A DNA stretch of 5,844 nt from Candidatus Cloacimonadota bacterium (GCA_023392795.1 JAEWNJ010000001.1:1-5844); one strand, 5' to 3'. Counted from the stretch's first letter, positions 1 through 5,621 are shown. Notes: generated by a model from the letters alone, not told the origin. Translations and numbers: made by a program.

Positions 1-5
1 ATTAA

Positions 6-201
6 TAATCTCGTTGCGCAGCAACCCATATCGCTGCGAAGCAGCCCATCTCGTCACGAAGTGACCCATCTCGCACGAAGTGCCCATTTCGCGGCGAAGC
101 CGCCCATTTCGTGCCGAAGGCACCTATTTCGCGGCGCAGCCGCCCATTTCGTGCCGAAGGCACCCCTCCCGCACGTAGTGCCTATCTCGCTACGAAGCCG
201 C
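6..201. repeat. Array of ten short hairpin units with GNA triloops
   Basis: Ten units lie head to tail, with stems starting at 13, 33, 53, 73, 91, 111, 131, 151, 171 and 189. Each unit is a left arm, a three-base loop and the complementary right arm. On the plus strand the left arms are GTTGC, GCTGC, GTCAC, GCAC, GCGGC, GTGCC, GCGGC, GTGCC, GCAC and GCTAC; the loops are GCA, GAA, GAA, GAA, GAA, GAA, GCA, GAA, GTA and GAA. Units 1-9 pair perfectly; unit 10 (189-201) has two internal mismatches. Linkers between units are always exactly 7 bases, mostly CCATCTC, CCATTTC or CTATCTC, so the period is 20 with a 5 bp stem and 18 with a 4 bp stem. The array lies directly 3' of the ATPase gene and its last unit overlaps the coding end. 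It may act as transcript 3'-end structure, a terminator-like or mRNA-stabilising element, or a mobile/expanding palindromic repeat; none of these is shown by sequence alone. Confidence 0.9.
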
Positions 202-847
202 CATCACTCATTTCGATTACCCTCTCTGCGTATGCCGCATAGCGATCATCATGCGTCACCATCACGATGGTGCGTCCATCCAGGTGCAAATCTGAGAGCA
301 GACGCATCACTTCCTCACCATTCTTGCTATCCAGATTCCCGGTTGGTTCATCGGCCAGGATAATACGTGGATCATTGATCACACAGCGGGCAAGGGCCAC
401 ACGTTGCTGCTGACCACCGGAGAGTTGATGCGGGAAATGCCCGGCTCTAGCTTCCAGACCCAATTGCATGAGCATGGCCTCCACCTTGGTTTTACGGCTG
501 GCGACGGGTAACTTTTGATACAAAAGGGGTAGTTCCACATTCTCAAACACCGTCAGCGAAGCGATCAGATTGAACTTCTGAAAGAGAAAGCCGATAGTTT
601 TACGACGCAATCGACTGAGTTCATTTTCCTTAAGACCCGCAGTATTCTTACCCAACAATAGCAGTTCACCCCGGCTGGGACGATCCATCAAACCCAGGAT
701 GTTAAGGAGAGTGGTCTTCCCGCATCCGGAAGGGCCTTTGATGGCGATAAAGCTGCCTTCGGGTATGTGGAGATTGATGCTGTTTAGCGCGGTGGTTTCT
801 ATCGTATCTGTTCGGTATATCTTAGTCAAGTCCTTTAGTTCTATCAT
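182..847 (-). CDS. ABC exporter ATP-binding protein, LolD/MacB type
   Basis: This 221-residue protein is the ATPase of the exporter encoded upstream; it binds ATP at the cytoplasmic face and powers the FtsX-type permease. All motifs are intact: Walker A GPSGCGKTT (38-46), Q-loop Q90, signature LSGGQQQR (142-149), Walker B RIILADEP (161-168) with catalytic E167, D-loop GNLDS (170-174) and H-loop H199. Length and motif spacing are those of the LolD/MacB/FtsE group, not of import ATPases. The start is taken at 847 (MIELKDLTK) because AAGGAG lies 7 bases before it and the family begins here; an in-frame ATG at 919 lies inside the permease gene and would add 24 unrelated residues. The permease stop is 11 bases upstream and overlaps this ribosome-binding site, implying translational coupling. 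The last codons (GGC GGC TTC GTA GCG AGA TAG) are made of hairpin-array sequence, so the array supplies the C-terminus and the stop. Substrate is unknown. Confidence 0.95.
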   Translation of the reverse strand: MIELKDLTKIYRTDTIETTALNSINLHIPEGSFIAIKGPSGCGKTTLLNILGLMDRPSRGELLLLGKNTAGLKENELSRLRRKTIGFLFQKFNLIASLTVFENVELPLLYQKLPVASRKTKVEAMLMQLGLEARAGHFPHQLSGGQQQRVALARCVINDPRIILADEPTGNLDSKNGEEVMRLLSDLHLDGRTIVMVTHDDRYAAYAERVIEMSDGGFVAR

Positions 848-858
848 GATTAATCTCC

Positions 859-3264
859 TTAATCTGCTTGTAAGTATTGGTTGGCGTCTGCTTTGAAGGC
901 TTTGATAATGTGCAAACACAGGGGGATAGATACTATCAGCGCCATCACAATGGCAGCCACCGGATATGCCAGGAGGCTTGCTTTAGGTACGATGGCATAT
1001 CTAGAGTTGTAAAGCCGGATTAGATTGTTCGCCAGATACATTCCGACAAGAGCGGAACCGATATAGAGATAGCAATAAGTCCTGGCATAAAGACGGATGA
1101 TATCGCTCAGCTCTGCCCCGCACACTTTGCGGATGCTGATGTCCTTCATTTGCATATGGATGCTGGCAGAACTAACCGCATAGATACCCATGACCGCAAT
1201 AAACACTACGAACATGGCCATGAACAGGCTGATGTCTTTGTGAGCTTTGTCCTGCGCGTAAAACTCTGCTTGAGTGAGTTCTATCTCCTGAGCTGAATAA
1301 CCAAACACTCCGCTGCCTGCTGCATCAGCAAATAGCTCGGCCAAAGCAGGGAGTACTTCCTGTTTCCGGCCTTCCTGCCAGCTGATCTGATAATACTTGA
1401 TCACGTATGGTTTGAGGATCGTGACCAATGGGATCATTTCGTGGTAAGTGGGAAAAAACCAAGCATCTTCCACCACGGCTACCACCTCATACCAGTTTGT
1501 CTCATCCTCATCGCCGGCTATTCGCAATCTGCTTCCCAGAGGATTGCGTAAATACTTATCAGCAAAGCTTTGATTTACCACAACTTGGGATGCTGAAGCT
1601 TCCTCAGTGATAGTTCCGGATACTACTTTGATCTCTCTGGTTTCAAAAAAATCCGGCATAGTGCTGCTTAGATAGGAAGAAACCGTACTTTCCACATTGC
1701 CCTCAGCCAGGTATATCTGGACTTCATGCAAGCCATTTTGATCATCAAGGCTTTGGCTAATCATGCTAAAGTTGCTGACGCTTTCTTTCGTCACGCCCGG
1801 TATCTCACGAATCCTTGTTCTTAAGAGTCTGGCGTCATAGTAGTTCTGTCGCCCTTCATCATTGATTGTGAGATATTTGTATTGAATTGTGTTCTTATTG
1901 TCCCAGCCCCAATCTATGTTTCTGATATAGCTGTAATGAAGAGCCATCGATATCGCTAATGTGATAAAAGCAAAGCTGATGAACATCTGAGCAAAGAGCA
2001 GTACCGTGATCCCACGGTTACGATGGATGCTGTGCCAGACATCCTGTTCCAATGACACTCCCGAATAGCGATAGCTCATGATCAAACCGGACACGAAAGC
2101 CAGACCAAGCAATGTAATCAGAGTGGAATACGCAGTGGGAAAAGTCAATAAACTATATCTAATTACATCTATCTGAATAAATGAGCTAAATAGGCCCAAG
2201 CCGACCCGGTATATGGCCACACCAAGCAAAAGAGACAGGGTAAAATAGGTGCTATGCTCGCAGATTAGCTGATACCATAGCTCTTTCCTGCCGGCACCCA
2301 CAGCACGTCTGAAATAGAACTCATCAGCACGCTTTTTCCAGGACAGGCCAATAATGATCAGGAAATTGGCTAACGCGCTAAGCAGCAACATGAAAGATAG
2401 CAGCAGAATTGTATATACGCTTGTGATGGACATCGTTGGGGCATCGTCTTTTAGGCCTGTCATGAAGTGTATCTTGTTTATCGGGTCAAGATATACTTGC
2501 AATTGACCTTTTTGACCGATGATCGCGGCATATTGTTCCAGCATCTCATTCAATTTTTGTTGGACCACACCGACGTCATCTTTATCGGGAATGCGCACAC
2601 GCACATGTCCACGCAGATACCAGTCGTCTTCGGAACTGCCATTATCCTCTTCATCCTGGAACCAAAGAGAGTAGTGATCATGCTTCAAATGCAGATTAGG
2701 GTCAAGCTCCGCAAACACTCCACTGATGAAATAACGTGGGGTTTCTCCCACATAGACTTTCTTGCCTACTGGGTTGATACCGCCAAAAAATTTCTTGGAA
2801 AAGCTCTCGCTAATCAGGATTCCGTTTCGGTCAGCCAGCAGAGAATCCGGATTCCCATAGATGATATCCATCTTATAGTGCTGTGGAAAACCGGCTGAGA
2901 CATAAACCCTCTCCTCCATTTGGAAAGACCTGCCGTCACATATGAGGTTGAGCGCTATCACACTTGGCCAATATACTATGTGATCCTTTACCTCTGGGAT
3001 ATCACGTAGCAGCATCCGGGCAGGAGGGATGAAAAAAGATGCAGTAGCGTGTTCGCCCACCTCGGGATGTGCTTCGCTGTATCTTAGACGGTACCACTCT
3101 TGATGGTTCTCTACGTTCTTATCATAATCCAGATAGTATCTGGAATATGATAGGAGAAAGCCAAACGCGGCTAAACTGATGGCCAGGCCTAAGATTGCTA
3201 TGCCAAAGCTGAAGCGTTGTCTGCCCATTTGCCGAAGTGCCATTCGGATATGTTTCCAGATCAT
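859..3264 (-). CDS. ABC exporter permease, double FtsX/MacB-PCD type (801 aa)
   Basis: This is an inner-membrane permease of the MacB/FtsX (type VII ABC) class. It consists of two similar halves in one chain. Half one has a membrane segment at about 17-39, a large periplasmic domain (about 40-280, MacB-PCD-like) and three segments at about 283-307, 336-358 and 378-397. Half two has a segment at about 419-441, a second periplasmic domain (about 445-675) and three segments at about 677-701, 727-746 and 764-786. The cytoplasmic coupling motif after the second helix of each half is visible: KKRADEFYFRRAVGAGRKEL (309-328) and MKDISIRKVCGAELSDII (706-723). With eight helices it would supply both halves that MacB forms as a homodimer of four-helix subunits, an inference from length. 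The start at 3264 follows GGGAGG and overlaps the adaptor stop as ATGA, so the two are translationally coupled. It works with the adjacent ATPase and adaptor, which fits mechanotransmission rather than classic channel export. Substrate is not predictable. Confidence 0.93.
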   Translation of the reverse strand: MIWKHIRMALRQMGRQRFSFGIAILGLAISLAAFGFLLSYSRYYLDYDKNVENHQEWYRLRYSEAHPEVGEHATASFFIPPARMLLRDIPEVKDHIVYWPSVIALNLICDGRSFQMEERVYVSAGFPQHYKMDIIYGNPDSLLADRNGILISESFSKKFFGGINPVGKKVYVGETPRYFISGVFAELDPNLHLKHDHYSLWFQDEEDNGSSEDDWYLRGHVRVRIPDKDDVGVVQQKLNEMLEQYAAIIGQKGQLQVYLDPINKIHFMTGLKDDAPTMSITSVYTILLLSFMLLLSALANFLIIIGLSWKKRADEFYFRRAVGAGRKELWYQLICEHSTYFTLSLLLGVAIYRVGLGLFSSFIQIDVIRYSLLTFPTAYSTLITLLGLAFVSGLIMSYRYSGVSLEQDVWHSIHRNRGITVLLFAQMFISFAFITLAISMALHYSYIRNIDWGWDNKNTIQYKYLTINDEGRQNYYDARLLRTRIREIPGVTKESVSNFSMISQSLDDQNGLHEVQIYLAEGNVESTVSSYLSSTMPDFFETREIKVVSGTITEEASASQVVVNQSFADKYLRNPLGSRLRIAGDEDETNWYEVVAVVEDAWFFPTYHEMIPLVTILKPYVIKYYQISWQEGRKQEVLPALAELFADAAGSGVFGYSAQEIELTQAEFYAQDKAHKDISLFMAMFVVFIAVMGIYAVSSASIHMQMKDISIRKVCGAELSDIIRLYARTYCYLYIGSALVGMYLANNLIRLYNSRYAIVPKASLLAYPVAAIVMALIVSIPLCLHIIKAFKADANQYLQAD

Positions 3265-4526
3265 CTTGCCTCCCTGATCCGAATGCTTTCTTTTTCCTTA
3301 AGCGCAATGTATGAGGACGTAATCACCTCTTCCCCCTCTTTCAGGCCTTCTACTACTTCCACTTCCCGGATATTGCGAAAGCCCATTTTTACTGCGCGAC
3401 GAGCGGCACTTTTACCATCCTCATTTATCACATAGACCCAGTGTCCTCCTCCATCGTTCAAATACTGCCCTTGCGGAAGATACAGCACATCATCCAGGCT
3501 ATCCGTAATGATCTCAATGGCAAGCGATTGACCGGATCTCATCCCAAGAGGAATATCCCCAGTGATATCTACTTGAATCTTGTCGTTTACCAGTCGGGGG
3601 TGGATTTTACTGACATGAAGCATCAAGTCCTGACCATGATGACGGATTCTGGCCTCCGCGCCCTCGCTCAGCCTGCTAAGATAATATTGATCCACTCTGC
3701 CCTTGATATAATACTCAGTATCATCCTCCAGCACTGCAAGCAGCGATCCACTGCTGATTATCTGTCCCAATTTGAGCTCCATCTGCGTAATCTGACCACT
3801 CATTGGTGCCCTTACATCCAGTTCATTTATGCGGTTGCGAATCTGGCGCAGACTAAGCTGTAACTGATTCACCGCTCCTTCCAGCTGCAGCAGCTGTTGC
3901 TCCCGATATAGCGAGTCTGTTCGCGCTTCTTCCTGCAGATACTCAAACCTGGTCCGAGCGATTTGGAAGTCCTCTTCTGCCAGAAGGTACTCTTCCAGTG
4001 AGATAAAGCCCTTCTGCTGTAGTTCTTGCTTTTGTTCAAAGCTTCGTCGCTCACGCTTCAGGGCATTATGAGCCTCTGCCACTTTGAGGCGTTGACTAAG
4101 CTTGCTCTGATTGCTTAAGATCCGGGCATTGCTGAGATTATTCACTTGTTCGGTTACGGCCGCTTCCTGAGCCAGTAGATTGAGCTTCAGATCATCATTG
4201 CTGAGCCGTAAAATTGTGTCGCCTTGCTTTACATAGTCTCCGGTATTGAAAAAGATAGCTTCGATGCGGCCTCCGGTCATGGCTTCCACATTGTAGGTAC
4301 TGACCGGAGTCAAGATGCCATCAGCCGTGAACGATCCCTCCATCCGGCCACGGATCACCCTGGCGGATAGGATCTCGTCGCTTCTCACTGTGCCTGTGCG
4401 GAGAATCCGCCGTAGCCATATCTGCCCTGTGATAAGGATCAAAAACAACACAAGTATCCAAGGAACGATCTTCAGTTTCCTTTTCACCTGTTCATGCTTC
4501 GGTATCTCTCTATCCATAACCTTCAT
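3261..4526 (-). CDS. Periplasmic adaptor (HlyD/MacA-type membrane fusion protein)
   Basis: This 421-residue adaptor would bridge the permease to an outer-membrane channel. Residues 1-19 are charged and cytoplasmic, and a single hydrophobic anchor spans about 20-38 with no lipobox. The lipoyl domain is split, as the family requires: first half about 78-108 (VEAMTGGRIEAIFFNTGDYV region) and second half about 237-268 (VRAPMSGQITQMELKLGQII region). Between them, about 112-236 is a Gln/Glu/Leu-rich helical hairpin typical of the coiled coil that contacts TolC-like channels. A beta-barrel follows (about 270-345) and then a membrane-proximal domain (about 347-421) with the usual YLPQ...VYVI pattern. 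The start is ambiguous: ATG at 4526 has only CAGG immediately before it, whereas ATG at 4517 (MDREIPK, 418 aa) has AGGA at 8 bases, so the shorter form is quite possible. The gene ends in an ATGA overlap with the permease. It is the first gene of the exporter operon; no TolC gene is in the window. Confidence 0.93.
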   Translation of the reverse strand: MKVMDREIPKHEQVKRKLKIVPWILVLFLILITGQIWLRRILRTGTVRSDEILSARVIRGRMEGSFTADGILTPVSTYNVEAMTGGRIEAIFFNTGDYVKQGDTILRLSNDDLKLNLLAQEAAVTEQVNNLSNARILSNQSKLSQRLKVAEAHNALKRERRSFEQKQELQQKGFISLEEYLLAEEDFQIARTRFEYLQEEARTDSLYREQQLLQLEGAVNQLQLSLRQIRNRINELDVRAPMSGQITQMELKLGQIISSGSLLAVLEDDTEYYIKGRVDQYYLSRLSEGAEARIRHHGQDLMLHVSKIHPRLVNDKIQVDITGDIPLGMRSGQSLAIEIITDSLDDVLYLPQGQYLNDGGGHWVYVINEDGKSAARRAVKMGFRNIREVEVVEGLKEGEEVITSSYIALKEKESIRIREAR

Positions 4527-4543
4527 CCTGTTTGATGCTTCAC

Positions 4544-4559
4544 GAACTATTCTTAGTTC
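4544..4559. promoter_or_regulatory. Perfect 6-bp inverted repeat just upstream of the adaptor gene
   Basis: GAACTA, four bases (TTCT), then TAGTTC make a perfect 16-base inverted repeat whose inner edge is 17 bases from the upstream adaptor start. It sits between the likely promoter and the start codon, so it could be an operator for a dimeric repressor or a small hairpin in the 5' leader. The loop and stem are AT-rich and there is no T-run on either side, so it is unlikely to be a terminator. Position and symmetry are directly visible; function is inferred. Confidence 0.4.
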
Positions 4560-4592
4560 CGCTTAATACAGCTATGCAATTTTTGTTCCATA

Positions 4593-4601
4593 CCCCCCCC
4601 C
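4593..4601. repeat. Homopolymer tract of nine C (G9 on the coding strand)
   Basis: Nine consecutive C residues (G on the transcribed-sense minus strand) lie 67 bases upstream of the longer adaptor start, between the putative promoter hexamers and the palindrome. Homopolymers of this length can slip during replication and are the basis of phase-variable promoters and leaders in several diderm bacteria. Nothing in the window shows that this one varies. Confidence 0.6.
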
Positions 4602-4615
4602 ATCTGCAAATACCT

Positions 4616-4643
4616 AACATAATGGCTACCCAATTCGTCACAA
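4616..4643 (-). promoter_or_regulatory. Possible promoter of the exporter operon
   Basis: Read on the minus strand, TTGTGA (4638-4643) and TATGTT (4616-4621) are separated by 16 bases and resemble -35 and -10 hexamers of the main sigma factor. This would put the transcript start near 4609, giving a leader of about 80 bases that contains the G9 tract and the GAACTA palindrome. Neither hexamer is a consensus match, and if the organism uses a Bacteroidota-type sigma factor the usual consensus would not apply. Confidence 0.3.
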
Positions 4644-4655
4644 CTTGGCTTCGAC

Positions 4656-4717
4656 CCATCTCGTGCCAAAGGCACCTATCTCGCACGAAGTGCCTGTTTT
4701 GCAAAGCGCAGCTTTAC
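4656..4717. repeat. Second, shorter hairpin array (three units)
   Basis: Three units follow the same rule as the left-end array: GTGCC-AAA-GGCAC (4663-4675), GCAC-GAA-GTGC (4683-4693) and GCAAAGC-GCA-GCTTTAC (4701-4717, seven-base arms with one mismatch). Linkers are again exactly 7 bases: CCATCTC, CTATCTC and CTGTTTT. The array begins 7 bases past the stop codon of the VOC gene on the transcribed side, so like the first array it sits at a gene 3' end. There is no T-run after any stem, so it does not look like a standard intrinsic terminator. Confidence 0.85.
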
Positions 4718-4724
4718 CCTCCCC

Positions 4725-5120
4725 TCAATAGGCACAAAGCTCCACCTTCATCCGCATGGGATCTTCAAAGAATATCGCATAGCAGTCTTCTCCGGCAGCA
4801 TAGGGATGACGCTCCTCATACAAGATGGTGACACCCCGGTCGCGAAGCTTTGCCTCTATACAGACGATTAGCTCTTTCGTGGCATGAAAGGCCAGATGAT
4901 TCAATCCGCTATGGCAGCGATGGTATGTCGGAGTTCGGTACTTCTCCTCAGTCTGCGCAAAGACAAGGTAGGTATCGCCTTTCTGGTAACTAATGCCCGC
5001 ATCCCATTCCTGGTATCTGGCATATCCCAGGCGAGACAGCAACCAGCCCCAAAAGGTCTTTGTGGCTTCCAGATCGTCCACGTAGATCTCCACATGATGC
5101 AAGATACCTGCATTACTCAT
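4725..5120 (-). CDS. VOC (glyoxalase/bleomycin-resistance fold) family protein
   Basis: This 131-residue protein is a single-chain two-module VOC-fold metalloprotein or binding protein of the cytoplasm. The N-terminal module starts with LHHVEIYVDDLEAT (7-20) and the second with LNHLAFHA (73-80). The pattern FEDPMRMKVEL (118-128) near the end is the family's usual terminal strand. Likely metal ligands by position are H9, H75 and E127. Length (about 130) is normal and there is no signal peptide. VOC proteins include glyoxalases, extradiol dioxygenases, thiol transferases for antibiotics and simple drug binders, and the residues seen do not choose between them. The start (ATG at 5120) overlaps the last codons of the upstream lipoprotein gene by 8 bases (ATGAGTAA); only a weak AGAAGA-like ribosome-binding site precedes it, so it probably depends on translation of that gene. 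Proximity to an exporter is suggestive of a resistance role but is not evidence for one. Confidence 0.88.
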   Translation of the reverse strand: MSNAGILHHVEIYVDDLEATKTFWGWLLSRLGYARYQEWDAGISYQKGDTYLVFAQTEEKYRTPTYHRCHSGLNHLAFHATKELIVCIEAKLRDRGVTILYEERHPYAAGEDCYAIFFEDPMRMKVELCAY

Positions 5121-5397
5121 CTTTTGTCTTCTTGCGACTCAGTGCCAATCCGCCAAATCCACCAATCACAGCCATGTAGAAACCCAAGTCGTAAGTCCAG
5201 CCGGTGTTGTTGGGCTCATACATTCTGATGCCATCACCAAAGATGCTCAAAACCAGACTGAGGGGTGCTATCCAGCCATGCCAGATGCCGTGAAGGATAT
5301 TAGCGCGCTTGCCGCCTTCCTTGAATTGCTCGCTACCCGCACAGGCACTAAGCAGCAACATGGAAATCAATAGTAAGATTATGAGTGTGTTCCGCAT
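5113..5397 (-). CDS. Small lipoprotein-like membrane protein of unknown function
   Basis: This 94-residue protein starts with a lipoprotein signal: short basic N-terminus (MRN), hydrophobic stretch 4-16, and lipobox L16-S17-A18-C19. Residue +2 is Ala, so nothing marks it for inner-membrane retention under enterobacterial rules. After a short polar stretch (20-33) come two further hydrophobic segments: about 34-53, containing GIWHGWIAP, and about 67-86 (WTYDLGF then Gly-rich), ending in a basic/acidic tail (SRKKTKDE). The pattern HGIWHG-IAP, a short D/N-rich turn, Y-E-N-N-GW and GF resembles a small uncharacterised membrane protein family I recall from several bacteria, but I cannot name a function. 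The start is placed at 5397 because GGAG lies 6 bases before it; an earlier in-frame ATG at 5436 would bury the signal peptide and lacks such a site. The C-terminus overlaps the VOC start by 8 bases, so the two are coupled. The extra hydrophobic segments could instead make it a three-helix inner-membrane protein. Confidence 0.8.
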   Translation of the reverse strand: MRNTLIILLLISMLLLSACAGSEQFKEGGKRANILHGIWHGWIAPLSLVLSIFGDGIRMYEPNNTGWTYDLGFYMAVIGGFGGLALSRKKTKDE

Positions 5398-5400
5398 GAG

Positions 5401-5462
5401 ATACTCCTCTTGATATGTTCTGTTGCAAGAGTTCATACATCCGTATTTGGGTCAAGGAGTAT
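5401..5462 (-). promoter_or_regulatory. Long-range inverted repeat that could mask the lipoprotein ribosome-binding site
   Basis: ATACTCCT (5401-5408) and AGGAGTAT (5455-5462) are perfect inverted repeats and, allowing one bulged base, the match extends into TTGA/TCAA (13 against 11 bases). On the minus strand the downstream arm contains the AGAGGAG ribosome-binding site of the lipoprotein gene, and the upstream arm (ATACTCCTTGA) is its complement. With 46 bases between the arms this could be a leader structure that hides the site, if the transcript begins upstream of 5462. Any role, and the trigger, is inference. Confidence 0.35.
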
Positions 5463-5474
5463 TTGAGTGGAGAG

Positions 5475-5491
5475 GGTTGAGAAGGTTGAGA
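5475..5491. repeat. Two copies of GGTTGAGA
   Basis: GGTTGAGA occurs at 5475-5482 and 5484-5491, nine bases apart. The TTGAGA core is the inverse of the heptamer tract at 5543-5577, so the two tracts can pair with each other as TTGAGAAGGTTGAGA (5477-5491) against TCTCAATTCTCAA (for example 5549-5561), with a two-base bulge. Confidence 0.6.
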
Positions 5492-5493
5492 TG

Positions 5494-5533
5494 TTTTCAA
5501 GTTTTCAGGTTTTCAAGTTTTCAGGTTTTCGAG
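5494..5533. repeat. Octamer tandem repeat, five copies of TTTTCARG type
   Basis: Copies are TTTTCAAG (5494), TTTTCAGG (5502), TTTTCAAG (5510), TTTTCAGG (5518) and TTTTCGAG (5526). The strict alternation of AAG and AGG means the larger unit is 16 bases, duplicated once, with a diverged final copy. No reading frame with a start and ribosome-binding site uses it convincingly. It lies in the 224-base spacer between the transposase stop and the lipoprotein start. Confidence 0.9.
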
Positions 5534-5542
5534 TAGCGTGGC

Positions 5543-5577
5543 CTCAATTCTCAATTCTCAATTCTCAATTCTCAATT
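5543..5577. repeat. Heptamer tandem repeat, five perfect copies of CTCAATT
   Basis: Five identical copies of CTCAATT fill 5543-5577 without a mismatch, which suggests recent slippage. The tract ends directly beside the probable end of the insertion sequence (about 5580). A 7-base unit would shift frame if translated, but no gene here uses it. Confidence 0.92.
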
Positions 5578-5621
5578 ATGACTCTGTCGAAACAACTCAG
5601 TTTTGAATACCTTGATTGTGA

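Noticed and set aside
6..201. CRISPR array
   Set aside because: Period is only 18-20 bases, the variable parts are self-complementary stems and not unique spacers, and no cas gene is nearby.
13..201. Minus-strand RNA loops as classic UUCG tetraloops
   Set aside because: The sequence reads C-UUC-G with the G paired to the C, so it is a three-base loop; the canonical form needs C-UUCG-G, which holds only where the next stem base is G and pairing shifts.
61..363. Plus-strand open frame across array 1 and the ATPase end
   Set aside because: It consists of repeat sequence followed by antisense of a well-supported gene, with no family resemblance.
848..919. Longer N-terminus for the ATPase, starting at 919
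   Set aside because: It would lie inside the permease gene, lacks a good ribosome-binding site and adds residues unlike the family, whereas ATG at 847 has AAGGAG at proper spacing.
4656..4724. Array 2 as a standard intrinsic terminator of the VOC gene
   Set aside because: No T-run follows any of its stems on the minus strand.
5398..5436. Longer N-terminus for the lipoprotein, starting at 5436
   Set aside because: It would place 13 polar residues before the signal peptide, and the GGAG site fits the ATG at 5397.
5425..5458. TTGACC (minus strand, near 5448-5453) as -35 of a lipoprotein promoter
   Set aside because: The only -10-like hexamer (TATGAA) is 12 bases away, too close for a normal promoter, and nothing suitable lies at 16-18.
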